Part shown: positions 1 through 8,862 of the stretch, one piece after another
Position numbering within the stretch: position 1 is the stretch's first letter
How the letters are laid out: each line of letters opens with the position of its first letter
Assembly (NCBI GenBank): GCA_017513525.1
Contig: JAFXFC010000052.1
Span: forward strand, 96,468 to 160,467
Reading direction: 5' to 3'
DNA: 64,000 nucleotides
From: Clostridia bacterium
GTDB taxonomy: Bacteria; Bacillota; Clostridia; Oscillospirales; Acutalibacteraceae
Notes under the pieces: generated by a model
Seen by the model: only the letters and a program-made list of their open reading frames with translations
What the model was told of the DNA's origin: nothing
The model's database searches: none
Translations under genes and position numbers: made by a program

Positions 1-81
1 ATCGAAACTTTACGCTCCACCGGAAAATCAGTTGAAGAAATATTCAAGGAGGTTATTGGCGATGCTTGGGAAGTTGACTAA
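1..81 (+). CDS. ABC transporter ATP-binding protein, C-terminal end only
   Basis: Frame 1 is open from the window edge to a TAA at 79-81 and encodes 26 residues ending in SVEEIFKEVIGDAWEVD. A 'S-x-E-E-I-F' tail of this kind is typical of the end of ABC-2 type ATPase subunits, but too little is present to show any ATPase motif. The next gene starts inside it at 62, a 20-base overlap, as expected for an ATPase translationally coupled to its permease. The identification leans on that neighbour. Confidence 0.55.
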   Translation: METLRSTGKSVEEIFKEVIGDAWEVD

Positions 82-961
82 AAACACATTTAAGGCAAAT
101 ATGAGCTCTGTTTCAAATGTTTATCTTGCAATGGGTATTATCGGCATAATAATGCTGGCTCTTTTGGTGATAGACTGGACAAAATGGGGCGACACAGGTA
201 TAGGACTCGGTCTTGTTATTAAAATAATTTCTTCTGCAGCTTTATGTATTACTGCGGGCCTCGGTATAATAATGACAATTGCGGGTATTGTTTCAGAATA
301 TCAGAGAAATATGTTCGGTGCAGAAGGTCACCTTACTATGTCTCTTCCCGTAAGAAGCAGTACACTTCTTCTTTCAAAGTGGATAGCAGGTTCATTCTGG
401 GTAGTATTAAGCTATCTTGTTTTGTGTCTTTGTGCATTCGGCTCATTTATTTACATCATAAGACATTCGGTAAATATCGTACAGGGTAACGATATGTATT
501 ATTCCGTTTATGAGCTTGTAATAGAAATGATAGAGCAGTTAAGCTATTCTGCAGGTATTGCAACTCCTTCTATGGCAGTTCTTTTAAGCCTTGCTTCAAT
601 TTATGCTTTTGACGGCGCTGTAAGACTTATCGTATTTGTTCTTTTGATTTTCTTTGCAATTACTCTTTCCAATTGCAGACCTTTCCATAAAACAGGAAAA
701 TTCGGCAAGATACTCTATTTCTTCTTAGGCTTCTTTGCTGTTTCGACTTTCGCCGGAATGATAACTAAGTTCATTAAGATATATATTATTATTTCCGAAA
801 CAGCTTATACATTTACTCTCTCTCAGGCAGAGGTAGCAGCAGCCTGGGATCTGGGCTTTGGTGCTTATTCCATAACAAATCTTTACTGCACGGCAATTGC
901 CGCCGTATTTGTTTTCCTTATTACTACCGTACTTATTGACAGACGAGTAAATGTCAGCTGA
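62..961 (+). CDS. ABC-2 type transporter permease
   Basis: Membrane protein of 299 residues with about six hydrophobic segments, starting with one around residues 20-40 and ending with one just before the C-terminal DRRVNVS. The pattern is that of the permease half of an ABC-2 exporter; the substrate cannot be read from sequence. The ATG at 62 is chosen over a TTG at 32 because AAGGAGG (46-52) lies just upstream of it. It overlaps the end of the preceding ATPase fragment, so the two probably form one transporter. Family assignment is by topology and context, since no sharp motif exists. Confidence 0.65.
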   Translation: MLGKLTKNTFKANMSSVSNVYLAMGIIGIIMLALLVIDWTKWGDTGIGLGLVIKIISSAALCITAGLGIIMTIAGIVSEYQRNMFGAEGHLTMSLPVRSSTLLLSKWIAGSFWVVLSYLVLCLCAFGSFIYIIRHSVNIVQGNDMYYSVYELVIEMIEQLSYSAGIATPSMAVLLSLASIYAFDGAVRLIVFVLLIFFAITLSNCRPFHKTGKFGKILYFFLGFFAVSTFAGMITKFIKIYIIISETAYTFTLSQAEVAAAWDLGFGAYSITNLYCTAIAAVFVFLITTVLIDRRVNVS

Positions 962-998
962 TATGTAAGCTGTGCATTATTTGAAAGGGTGTGAAGGT

Positions 999-1604
999 AT
1001 GGAATTTAAGATTATAGACATTTCAAAGGATCTTATTACAACTGAACCATATCCGGGGGACCCTTCGCCTGAGCTTACGGTTTTTTCCTCTTTTTCTGCA
1101 GGCGACGGCTGTAATATGGCGAAGCTTTCCACGACTCTTCACTGCGGCACACATGCTGATGCTCCCTTGCATTTTATCCCCGACGGAAAAACAATAAACA
1201 GTATTTCCCTTGAAAAATTTGTCGGAGAATGTGTAGTCTTAGAGGTTGATACCGACAGAATAACAGGCGATTATGTTGACAGATTTTTCCCCAAGAGTGC
1301 AAAAAGAATTCTTATAAAAAGCGGCGGAAAAGCCTATTTTGATAAAACGGGTGCAGAGGAGCTCTCCTTTATCGGATGTGAGCTTGTCGGAACGGATTCT
1401 ATGTCAGTAGGCTCAGTCGAGGATCAGACAGGACCTCACAGGGCACTTCTCGGAGAGGATGTGGCAGTTCTTGAAAATCTCGACCTTTCGCAGGTTTCTC
1501 CCGGTAAATATTTTCTTGTGGCTTTCCCCGTGAAAATAGCAGGAGTTGAAGCCGCTCCCGTAAGAGCTGTGCTTCTTGACGGCTATGTTTTCTGGAGCAA
1601 TTAA
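999..1604 (+). CDS. Cyclase family protein (kynurenine formamidase-like metal hydrolase)
   Basis: Protein of 201 residues starting MEFKIIDIS. It carries the family's metal-binding signature H-x-G-T-H-x-D-x-P-x-H-F (HCGTHADAPLHF, about residues 47-58), used for a divalent metal in KynB-type arylformamidases and related putative cyclases. The ATG at 999 is preferred over a GTG at 972 because GTGAAGG lies just before it. No tryptophan catabolism genes are nearby, so the substrate is open; the protein may act on a different amide, ester or lactone. It ends about 160 bases before pgk and appears to be its own unit or the end of the ABC transcript. Confidence 0.8.
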   Translation: MEFKIIDISKDLITTEPYPGDPSPELTVFSSFSAGDGCNMAKLSTTLHCGTHADAPLHFIPDGKTINSISLEKFVGECVVLEVDTDRITGDYVDRFFPKSAKRILIKSGGKAYFDKTGAEELSFIGCELVGTDSMSVGSVEDQTGPHRALLGEDVAVLENLDLSQVSPGKYFLVAFPVKIAGVEAAPVRAVLLDGYVFWSN

Positions 1605-1680
1605 GTAATAAAACAGAGAAATATAAAGGTTTTTACAAATTATTGTTAAAAGTTATATTATGCTTTGTATATTTTAATAA

Positions 1681-1709
1681 TTGATAAAATTTTAACATTG
1701 TTGTAAAAT
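1681..1709 (+). promoter_or_regulatory. Probable sigma-A promoter for the pgk operon
   Basis: TTGATA at 1681-1686, a 17-base spacer and TAAAAT at 1704-1709 lie 56 bases before the pgk start in an AT-rich intergenic stretch (1605-1764). Spacing is ideal and five of six bases match at each box. No operator is obvious. Confidence 0.55.
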
Positions 1710-1764
1710 ACAGAATGTAAAATAATTTCGGTTAAAATTAAACTAAATATAAAGGAGTATGTTC

Positions 1765-2955
1765 ATGAGTTCACTTAACAAAAAGACAGTTGAAGATATC
1801 GCTGTCAAAGGCAAAAAGGTTCTTGTCCGTTGCGATTTCAACGTAAAGATGGAGAACGGTGTTATCACAAGCGACAAGAGAATCGTAGCTTCTCTTCCCA
1901 CAATCAAGAATCTTCTTGATAACGGTGCAAAGGTTATTCTTTGCTCACATCTGGGTCGTCCCAAGGGCGAATTCAATCCCGAATTTTCAATGGCTCCCGT
2001 TGCAGCCCGTCTTTCAGAGCTTCTCGGCTTCCAGGTAAAGCTCGCTTCCGATGTAGTGGGTGAAAGTGCACAGGCTCTCGCAGCAGAAGTAAAAGAAGGC
2101 GAAGCTATCCTTCTTGAAAATGTTCGTTTTGAAAAAGGCGAAACAAAGAATGACGAAGAACTTTCAAAGAAATTTGCAGCTCTTGCAGATATTTTCGTAA
2201 ACGATGCTTTCGGCTCAGCTCACAGAGCACATTCCTCAACAGCAGGTGTTGCAGATTATCTTCCTTCTGCAGTAGGCTATCTTATTCAGAAAGAAATTCA
2301 GTTCATCGGCGGCGCTCTTGAGAATCCCAAGAGACCTCTTGTTGCTATCCTCGGCGGTGCAAAGGTTTCCGATAAAATAGGTGTTATTGAAAATCTTATC
2401 GACAAGTGCGATACTCTTATTATCGGCGGCGGTATGGCATATACCTTCATGCGTGCTCTCGGTCACAGCGTAGGCACATCTATCTGTGAAGAAGATAAGG
2501 TTGAACTTGCAAAGAGCCTTATGGCAAAGGCAGAAGAAAAGGGCGTTAAGTTCCTTATTCCTCAGGACAACCGTGTAGGTAAGGAATATGCTCCCGATAC
2601 AGAGAATATGCTTGTTAATTCCGATGAAATTCCCGACGGTTGGATGGGTCTTGATATCGGTCCCGCAACAGAAGCTCTCTTCTCTGATGCTGTCAAAGGT
2701 GCAGGCACTGTTATCTGGAACGGACCTATGGGTGTTTCCGAATGGGAAAACTTCGCTTCAGGTACAATTGCAGTAGCTAAGGCTGTTGCTGAATCAGGTT
2801 CTATTTCAATCATCGGCGGCGGTGACTCTGCTGCAGCCGTTAAGAAGCTCGGCTTCTCAGAAAAGATGAGCCACATCTCTACAGGCGGCGGCGCATCACT
2901 CGAATACCTTGAAGGAAAAGTTCTTCCCGGTATTGCTTGTATCGACGAAAAATAA
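1765..2955 (+). CDS. pgk: Phosphoglycerate kinase
   Basis: Cytosolic glycolytic enzyme (396 residues) transferring phosphate from 1,3-bisphosphoglycerate to ADP. Visible family motifs are RCDFNV near residue 23, SHLGRPKG near 60, [11 protein letters not shown] near the middle hinge and the nucleotide-binding GGGDSAAA near the C-terminus. Length is normal for the family. The ATG at 1765 is chosen rather than 1759 because AAAGGAG (1751-1757) would be only one base from the latter. It is the first gene of pgk-tpiA-gpmI; neither gap nor eno is in the cluster. Confidence 0.97.
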   Translation: MSSLNKKTVEDIAVKGKKVLVRCDFNVKMENGVITSDKRIVASLPTIKNLLDNGAKVILCSHLGRPKGEFNPEFSMAPVAARLSELLGFQVKLASDVVGESAQALAAEVKEGEAILLENVRFEKGETKNDEELSKKFAALADIFVNDAFGSAHRAHSSTAGVADYLPSAVGYLIQKEIQFIGGALENPKRPLVAILGGAKVSDKIGVIENLIDKCDTLIIGGGMAYTFMRALGHSVGTSICEEDKVELAKSLMAKAEEKGVKFLIPQDNRVGKEYAPDTENMLVNSDEIPDGWMGLDIGPATEALFSDAVKGAGTVIWNGPMGVSEWENFASGTIAVAKAVAESGSISIIGGGDSAAAVKKLGFSEKMSHISTGGGASLEYLEGKVLPGIACIDEK

Positions 2956-2975
2956 TCATATATATTAATTACGGT

Positions 2976-3010
2976 TTACCGACATGATTTTGTCGGTAAG
3001 CCTGTTTTTT
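2976..3010 (+). terminator. Hairpin between pgk and tpiA
   Basis: A nine-base stem ttaccgaca (2976-2984) pairs with tgtcggtaa (2991-2999) across a six-base loop and is followed by gcctgtttttt. It looks like a weak or partial intrinsic terminator, which could lower transcription of tpiA and gpmI relative to pgk or protect the pgk mRNA end. Confidence 0.55.
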
Positions 3011-3023
3011 GGAGGAAATAATA

Positions 3024-3791
3024 ATGAATAAGGCTCTCAGAAAAGCAGTTATCGCAGGTAACTGGAAAATGAATAAAACTCCCGCTGAAGCAAAGGTTCT
3101 TATTGAAGAAATGAAGCCTCTCGTAGCAGATGCTGACTGTGAAGTAGTTCTTTGCGTTCCCTTTGTTGATATCCCTGCTGCAATTGAAGTTGCAAAGGGT
3201 TCCAATATCAAAATCGGTGCTGAAAATGTTCACTTCAAGGCTTCAGGTGCATACACAGGTGAAATTGCTGCTGATATGCTTAAAGAACTCGGTGTAGAAT
3301 ATGTAGTTATCGGTCACAGTGAAAGAAGACAGTATTTCGGTGAAACAGACCAGACTGTAAACCTTCGTACACTTGCCGCTCTCGGTGCAGGACTCAAGCC
3401 CATAGTTTGCGTAGGTGAAACACTTGAACAGAGAGAGCTCGGCTACACAGAAACTCTTCTTAAGTTCCAGACAAAGATGGCTCTTACAAATGTTACTGCT
3501 GAACAGCTCAAAGATGTTGTTGTCGCTTACGAACCCGTATGGGCAATCGGAACAGGTGTTACTGCTACTGCAGAACAGGCTGACGAAGGAAACGGCTACT
3601 GCAGGGCTGCTATTGCAGAAGTTTACGGCACTGATGTTGCTGAAACTGTTACAATTCAGTACGGCGGTTCTATGAACGCAAAGAATGCAGACGAGCTCGT
3701 ATCTAAAGTTAATGTAGACGGCGGCCTCATCGGCGGTGCTTCTCTCAAGGCAGAGGACTTCTCAATTATCGTTAAGGCAGCATCAAAATAA
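3024..3791 (+). CDS. tpiA: Triosephosphate isomerase
   Basis: Cytosolic TIM-barrel enzyme of 255 residues interconverting dihydroxyacetone phosphate and glyceraldehyde 3-phosphate. It shows AGNWKMN with the active-site Lys near the N-terminus, IGHSERR with the catalytic His in the middle, AYEPVWAIGTG with the catalytic Glu, and the phosphate-gripping YGGSM near the end. The ATG at 3024 follows GGAGG at 3011-3015. It is the second gene of the glycolytic operon, 68 bases after pgk. Confidence 0.97.
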   Translation: MNKALRKAVIAGNWKMNKTPAEAKVLIEEMKPLVADADCEVVLCVPFVDIPAAIEVAKGSNIKIGAENVHFKASGAYTGEIAADMLKELGVEYVVIGHSERRQYFGETDQTVNLRTLAALGAGLKPIVCVGETLEQRELGYTETLLKFQTKMALTNVTAEQLKDVVVAYEPVWAIGTGVTATAEQADEGNGYCRAAIAEVYGTDVAETVTIQYGGSMNAKNADELVSKVNVDGGLIGGASLKAEDFSIIVKAASK

Positions 3792-3819
3792 TCCGGATTT
3801 CGGAATTTAACATTTTTGC

Positions 3820-3838
3820 GGGACGGGAAACCCGTCCC
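3820..3838. repeat. Short GC-rich perfect palindrome
   Basis: gggacggg (3820-3827), loop aaa, cccgtccc (3831-3838): an eight-base perfect stem in the 72-base gap between tpiA and gpmI. It has no T tract, so it is probably not a terminator. It resembles short interspersed GC-rich palindromes, but only one copy was noticed here. Confidence 0.5.
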
Positions 3839-3863
3839 CTACATTTTATAAGAGGTACATATA

Positions 3864-5378
3864 ATGAAAAAACCTGTTGTTTTATGTATTATGGACGGCT
3901 TCGGCATCAGAGAATGCTCTGACGGCAATGCCATAAAATATGCAAAAACTCCCAATTTAGATAAATTCTTTTCTGAAAATCCCTTTACAACTATCGGCGC
4001 TTCAGGACTTGATGTAGGTCTTCCCGACGGACAGATGGGTAACTCCGAAGTCGGTCACACAAACATCGGTGCCGGCAGAGTTGTTTATCAGATGCTTGTT
4101 AAGATTTCAAAGTCTATAAAAGACGGTGATTTCTTTAATATCCCTGCTCTTATTTCTGCTATGGAAAGCTGTAAGGCAAAGGGCACGGCTCTTCACCTTA
4201 TGGGACTTCTTTCCGACGGCGGTGTTCACAGCCACATTGAGCACCTTTTCGGTCTTCTTCAGATGGCTAAAGACTATGGACTTTCTAAGGTTTACATACA
4301 CTGTATTATGGACGGCAGAGATGTTTCCGTAACCTCAGGTAAGGGCTTTGTAGCTGATGTTGAAGCAAAGTGCAAGGAGCTCGGTGTCGGTGAAGTCGCT
4401 ACCATCACAGGCAGATATTTTGCTATGGACCGTGACTTTGCATGGGACAGAGTAGAAAAGGCATATTCTGCTTTTGTTTACGGTGAAGGCCTTGAAGATT
4501 CAGATGCCGTAGGCTCAATGCAGAAGTCTTATGACAAGGAAATTACCGACGAATTTATCGTTCCCACAGTTGTAAACAAGGAAGGCACAATTAAGGCTGA
4601 TGATTCAGTTGTATTCTTCAACTTCCGCCCCGACAGAGCAAGACAGATCACCCGTACTTTCGTTGATCCCGATTTTGACGGCTTCGAGAGAAAGAACGGC
4701 TTCTTCCCCTTAAACTTCGTCTGCATGACTCAGTATGACGAAACAATGCCTAATGTATCTGTTGCATTCCCTCCCGAAGAGCTTACAAAGACATTCGGTG
4801 AATATCTTCAGGATATGGGAAAAACACAGCTTCGTATTGCTGAAACACAGAAGTATGCTCATGTTACATTCTTCTTTAACGGCGGTGAAGAAAAGACATT
4901 CAAGGGTGAAGACAGAATTCTTATTCAGTCTCCCGATGTTCCCACATTTGATCTTCAGCCCGAAATGAGTGCTTACCCCGTAAGAGATGCTGTTTGCGAG
5001 AAGATAAGAAGCGGCGAATATGATGCTGTTATCCTTAACTTTGCAAACTGCGACATGGTAGGCCATACAGGTGTATGGGAAGCAGCAGTCAAGGCTGTTG
5101 AAGCTGTTGATGAGTGTGTAGGTGATGTTGTAAAAGCTACTCTTGATATGGGCGGCGTATGCTTTATAACTGCAGACCACGGCAACGCAGACAGAATGGT
5201 AGGAGAGGACGGCAATCCCTTCACTCCTCATACAACAAATCCCGTTCCTTTCTGTGTTGTAGGTTATCCTTGTGAGCTGAAAGTTGGCGGCAGACTCGCA
5301 GATATCTGCCCCACAATGCTTAAAGTTATGGGACTTGCTCAACCCAAGGAAATGACAGGCGAATGCCTTATTAAATAA
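3864..5378 (+). CDS. gpmI: 2,3-bisphosphoglycerate-independent phosphoglycerate mutase
   Basis: Cytosolic enzyme of 504 residues converting 3-phosphoglycerate to 2-phosphoglycerate through a phosphoserine intermediate, with two Mn ions in an alkaline-phosphatase fold. The start MKKPVVLCIMDGFG carries the first metal Asp; GNSEVGH near residue 62 contains the nucleophilic Ser; TADHGNAD near the C-terminus supplies further metal ligands. Length is standard. It is the last gene of the operon and is followed by a strong terminator. A different, archaeal-type phosphoglycerate mutase homologue lies at 49733-50941. Confidence 0.97.
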   Translation: MKKPVVLCIMDGFGIRECSDGNAIKYAKTPNLDKFFSENPFTTIGASGLDVGLPDGQMGNSEVGHTNIGAGRVVYQMLVKISKSIKDGDFFNIPALISAMESCKAKGTALHLMGLLSDGGVHSHIEHLFGLLQMAKDYGLSKVYIHCIMDGRDVSVTSGKGFVADVEAKCKELGVGEVATITGRYFAMDRDFAWDRVEKAYSAFVYGEGLEDSDAVGSMQKSYDKEITDEFIVPTVVNKEGTIKADDSVVFFNFRPDRARQITRTFVDPDFDGFERKNGFFPLNFVCMTQYDETMPNVSVAFPPEELTKTFGEYLQDMGKTQLRIAETQKYAHVTFFFNGGEEKTFKGEDRILIQSPDVPTFDLQPEMSAYPVRDAVCEKIRSGEYDAVILNFANCDMVGHTGVWEAAVKAVEAVDECVGDVVKATLDMGGVCFITADHGNADRMVGEDGNPFTPHTTNPVPFCVVGYPCELKVGGRLADICPTMLKVMGLAQPKEMTGECLIK

Positions 5379-5399
5379 GAAAAGAATAAACAAAATAAT

Positions 5400-5442
5400 G
5401 GACAGATAATCCGGGATTTTTGGGTATCTGTCCGTTTTTTTT
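5400..5442 (+). terminator. Intrinsic terminator of the pgk-tpiA-gpmI operon
   Basis: ggacagata (5400-5408) pairs with tatctgtcc (5425-5433), followed by gtttttttt. The T tract on the plus strand fits termination of the glycolytic transcript. Confidence 0.85.
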
Positions 5443-5474
5443 ATCTTTATAGAAAAATCCCTTCTAAAAAAGTA

Positions 5475-5515
5475 AGAAAAAAGGCTGTCTCACTAAAATG
5501 TGAAGCAGCCTTTTA
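5475..5515 (-). terminator. Intrinsic terminator after the CBS-domain gene
   Basis: Read on the minus strand, aaaaggctgcttcac and gtgagacagcctttt form an imperfect stem around a short ATTTTA loop, followed by a T-rich run. It lies just past the stop of the minus-strand CBS gene at 5520. Confidence 0.7.
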
Positions 5516-5519
5516 CATA

Positions 5520-5954
5520 TTAGGTGTGAACAGGTATCGGCTGGGGCTCTTTGATTTCAACCTTAACCCCTGCAAGATGTTTTATTATATCTTTTCTTTT
5601 AATGATCCCGATAAATACACCTCTGTCGTCAACAACAGGAACAAAGTTCTGGCTGTATGCTCGGGAGAGTATTTCGTCTATTGAAGCGGAAGCTTTAACA
5701 GGTTGATAATCATGTCTGATAATAGTTTTAAGCTCTGTTTTTTCCAGTCTTTTAAGATCGGGACTGCTGTTGTTGTAAAGAGCCCAAAGGAAGTCACCCT
5801 CGGTAACAGTGCCCTTATAAACTCCTTCATCGTCGATTACGGGAATTGCGGCATAGCCGTGATATTTCATTTTTTCAAGTCCCTGTCTTACAGAACTGTC
5901 AAAATTTATATATTCAACTTCTATTTTAGGGGTTAAAAATCGAAGTATATTCAT
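5520..5954 (-). CDS. CBS-domain pair protein
   Basis: Small cytosolic protein of 144 residues made of two CBS modules (about residues 10-65 and 75-130), each with the A-x-P-V-x-D-[ED/DR]-G-x-(Y/F) pattern seen as AAIPVIDDEGVYKG and NFVPVVDDRGVFIG. Such stand-alone pairs usually bind adenine nucleotides and act as energy or ligand sensors on a partner. No partner domain is fused. CAGGAG precedes the start. It runs in the same direction as uxaC and rnf but lies 68 bases beyond uxaC, with its own terminator; the partner is unknown. Confidence 0.88.
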   Translation of the reverse strand: MNILRFLTPKIEVEYINFDSSVRQGLEKMKYHGYAAIPVIDDEGVYKGTVTEGDFLWALYNNSSPDLKRLEKTELKTIIRHDYQPVKASASIDEILSRAYSQNFVPVVDDRGVFIGIIKRKDIIKHLAGVKVEIKEPQPIPVHT

Positions 5955-6022
5955 TACAATTCTCCTGATAATTAGTTTATACTTACATTTAATACTATTA
6001 AACTGAATATTAACTTAAAAGC

Positions 6023-7423
6023 TTATTCAAGACCGAAGTAAGTTTTTGCATTTCTGAAAGCGATATCTTTAACGGCACCTTTGAGGAAATCAAGGTCGTC
6101 GGGATATTCTCCGTTTTCAACAAGATTTCCGATAAACTCACAGACTATTCTTCTGAAATATTCGTGTCTGGGATAGGAAAGGAATGAACGAGAATCAGTT
6201 ACCATTCCGATAAATTTAGAAAGAACACCGAGATTTCCGAGAGCTTTTATCTGTTCTCTCATACCGTCAATATTGTCATTGAACCACCATGCAGTTCCGA
6301 ACTGTATCTTGGAAGCGGCTTCAGAGGACTGGAAGTTTCCGAGCATAGTACCGAGCACATAATTATCCTTGGGGTTAAGGGTAAACAGAACAGTTTTGGG
6401 AAGAGCATCTTCTACATCGAGTGAATCGAGAAGACGGGAGAGTTTATATGCCACTTCATTATCCGCAATGGAATCAAAGCCTGCATCAGGTCCGAGTTTT
6501 TTGAACATTTTTGTGTTGTTGTTTCTCATGGGGCCAATATGAATTTCCATGCCCCAGCCTCGGCGTGCATATTCCTTTGCAAGGAAACGGAAAAGCTCTG
6601 TTTTGTAGCCTTCAGCTTCATAGGCGGAAAGCTCTTCGCCGTTTTTGGCTTTTTTGAAAACTTCTTCAATTTCGCTGTCTTCCATTCTCACATAGGGAAC
6701 GGGAGTAAATGCGTGGTCTGTAGCACGGCATCCCATTTCAGCAAAAACTTCAATTCTTTCAAGAAGAGCATTCTTAAGCTCAGAATATGTGTTGATTTCC
6801 TTGCCGCATACCTCTTCCAATGCTTTAAGCCATGAAAGATATGCGGGAGCTTCAATGGCTAATGCCTTATCGGGACGAAAAGCGGGTAAAACCTTGCACT
6901 TGAATGATTTATCTTCTGCTAAAAGAGCATGATATTCAAGAGTATCTGCAGGATCATCCGTTGTGCATACGCAGTATACATTTGATTTCTCAATGAGTTC
7001 TCTGGGGGTAAAGCCGCCCTTTGCTATCATTTCGTTTGCTTTTTCCCAGATAGCATCAGCGGTTTTTTCATTAAGGGTTTCATAAATTCCGAAATATCTC
7101 TGAAGCTCAAGGTGAGTCCAGTGGTAAAGGGGATTTCCTATGAAATTGGGCATTGCTTTTGCCCATGCCTTAAATTTTTCGTAAGGGGTTTTATCGCCGG
7201 TTATATATTCTTCGTCGATGCCGACACCTCTCATGCCTCTCCACTTGTAGTGGTCAGCTGAAAGCCAGAGCTCTGCGAGATCACGGGGATTTTTATTTTC
7301 GTAAATATCCTTTGGAGGAAGATGGCAGTGCCAGTCAAAAATAGGTTCTTCATTTGCTGCTGCAAAAAGCTCTTTTGCAGTTTCACTTGAAAGAAGAAAA
7401 TCTGCATCCATGAATTTTTTCAT
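6023..7423 (-). CDS. uxaC: Glucuronate isomerase (uronate isomerase)
   Basis: Enzyme of 466 residues in the amidohydrolase-like uronate isomerase family, converting D-glucuronate to D-fructuronate or D-galacturonate to D-tagaturonate in hexuronate catabolism. DWHCHL near residue 30 is the family's metal-binding signature, and the C-terminal FIGMVTDSRSFLSYPRHEYFRR block is typical. Full length. Its ATG overlaps the rnfB stop by four bases (ATGA), so it is translationally coupled to the rnf operon. No uxaB, uxuA, kdgK or kdgA is next to it, which is unusual for this gene. Confidence 0.93.
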   Translation of the reverse strand: MKKFMDADFLLSSETAKELFAAANEEPIFDWHCHLPPKDIYENKNPRDLAELWLSADHYKWRGMRGVGIDEEYITGDKTPYEKFKAWAKAMPNFIGNPLYHWTHLELQRYFGIYETLNEKTADAIWEKANEMIAKGGFTPRELIEKSNVYCVCTTDDPADTLEYHALLAEDKSFKCKVLPAFRPDKALAIEAPAYLSWLKALEEVCGKEINTYSELKNALLERIEVFAEMGCRATDHAFTPVPYVRMEDSEIEEVFKKAKNGEELSAYEAEGYKTELFRFLAKEYARRGWGMEIHIGPMRNNNTKMFKKLGPDAGFDSIADNEVAYKLSRLLDSLDVEDALPKTVLFTLNPKDNYVLGTMLGNFQSSEAASKIQFGTAWWFNDNIDGMREQIKALGNLGVLSKFIGMVTDSRSFLSYPRHEYFRRIVCEFIGNLVENGEYPDDLDFLKGAVKDIAFRNAKTYFGLE

Positions 7424-8238
7424 ACTTTACACTCCTTACTTTCATTGAGAAGCTTTATTGTTCCGTTAGGACAAGCACTTACGCACTGTCCGCAGGCTGT
7501 ACATTTATCATAATCAACTACTGCACAGAGATTATCCATGCTGATAGCTCCTTCGGGGCAGGTTTTTACACATTTGGTACAGCCGAGACAGCCCGCGGAG
7601 CATTCTTTCTTTGTAAGAGCACCCTTGTCATGATTTCTGCAAAGAACAGCCGCTTTGATATCTTCTTTTGGCATAAGCTCAATAAGATTTTTCGGACAGG
7701 CGGCAACACATCTTTTACAAGCCTTGCAAAGCTCGGGAGAAACTATTGCTACGCCGTTGCAGATGTTTATTGCATCATACGGACATTCTCTCTGGCAGTC
7801 GCCAAGACCCAGACATCCGTAAATGCAGCTTTTATCTCCGCCGAAAAGCTGAGCAGCCATTTTACAGCTTTCAACACCTGAATAAACCATTTTTTTGTTT
7901 GCACAGTCATCTGTTCCCATGCAGCGTACAACTGCAGCCATGGGAGTTATTGTGCTTGCGGCAAGTCCCATGATTTCGGCAATCTGAGCAGAAACCTCAC
8001 TGCCGCCGGGAGCACAAAGACCTGTATCCTTTGTTTCGCCCTTTGAAAGTGCTGCAGCATATCCCGAACAGCCTGAAAATCCGCAGGCACCGCAGTTAGC
8101 TCCGGGAAGAGCCTCTGTTATTGCTTCTTCTTTTTCATCAACGGGAACTGCCATAATTTTTGAAAGTACGGCAAGAAGTGCGCCTGCAAGAAGGCCAATG
8201 CCGGCAACTATTAAAACAGGGAATAATATTGCATTCAT
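7420..8238 (-). CDS. rnfB: Rnf complex iron-sulfur subunit RnfB
   Basis: Electron-transfer subunit (272 residues) of the membrane ferredoxin:NAD oxidoreductase (Rnf). One N-terminal membrane helix (about 5-27) is followed by the RnfB-specific cluster site GANCGACGFSGCSGY and then several Cys motifs: CKACKRCVAACP, GCLGCTKCVKTCP and CTACGQCVSACP are ferredoxin-type [4Fe-4S] sites. The multi-cluster form is typical of clostridial RnfB and is longer than the proteobacterial one. Last rnf gene of the operon, 12 bases after rnfA. Confidence 0.95.
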   Translation of the reverse strand: MNAILFPVLIVAGIGLLAGALLAVLSKIMAVPVDEKEEAITEALPGANCGACGFSGCSGYAAALSKGETKDTGLCAPGGSEVSAQIAEIMGLAASTITPMAAVVRCMGTDDCANKKMVYSGVESCKMAAQLFGGDKSCIYGCLGLGDCQRECPYDAINICNGVAIVSPELCKACKRCVAACPKNLIELMPKEDIKAAVLCRNHDKGALTKKECSAGCLGCTKCVKTCPEGAISMDNLCAVVDYDKCTACGQCVSACPNGTIKLLNESKECKV

Positions 8239-8250
8239 TGCGGCACCTCC

Positions 8251-8862
8251 TTACATAAGTCCCATGCCTTCAACGATACCGCCGAAGCCTAAGAAGCTCA
8301 GTGATACAATTGAAGCGGAAACAAGTGTTATGGGAAGCCCCTGAAGAATTTTCGGAACATCTGCTGTTTCAAGGCGGGAGCGAACACCTGCAAATAAAAC
8401 CATTGCAAGCATAAAGCCTGCTCCTGCAGCAAAGGAATTTACCATGGAATGTAAAAATCCGTAGTTGAATGCAGAATATGCCGTTATATTGTCAATATTA
8501 AGAATAACGACACCTAAAACCGCACAGTTTGTTGTGATGAGCGGAAGATATATTCCGAGTGAATTATAAAGTGATTTTACATACTTTTTGAGAACTATCT
8601 CAACCATCTGAACGAGAGCTGCAATAACAAGGATAAAAACTATTGTCTGCAGATATTGGAGACCGTTATTTTCAAGAAGCATATTAAGCGGATATGTTAC
8701 TGCAGTTGCAAGAAGCATAACGAAAATAACCGCTGCACTCATACCTACTGCTGTGTTGAGCTTCTTTGAAACACCGAGGAAAGGACAAATTCCGAGGAAT
8801 TTTGAAAGGACAAAGTTCTGTGTCAGAATACCCATTATAAGTAATGCTATATAGAATTTCAT
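8251..8862 (-). CDS. rnfA: Rnf complex membrane subunit RnfA
   Basis: Integral membrane subunit of 203 residues with about six helices. The start MKFYIALLIMGILTQNFVLSKFLGICPFLG is the classic RnfA/NqrE opening, shown here by NFVLSKFLGICPFLG, whose Cys contributes to the intramembrane iron centre shared with RnfE. A second conserved segment, LPLITTNCAVLG, holds the other Cys. Its start overlaps the rnfE stop by four bases. Confidence 0.96.
   Translation of the reverse strand: MKFYIALLIMGILTQNFVLSKFLGICPFLGVSKKLNTAVGMSAAVIFVMLLATAVTYPLNMLLENNGLQYLQTIVFILVIAALVQMVEIVLKKYVKSLYNSLGIYLPLITTNCAVLGVVILNIDNITAYSAFNYGFLHSMVNSFAAGAGFMLAMVLFAGVRSRLETADVPKILQGLPITLVSASIVSLSFLGFGGIVEGMGLM

Noticed and set aside
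4710..5393. 227-residue open frame antisense to gpmI
   Set aside because: It is wholly opposite a well-conserved glycolytic enzyme, has no ribosome site, and arises from biased codon use.
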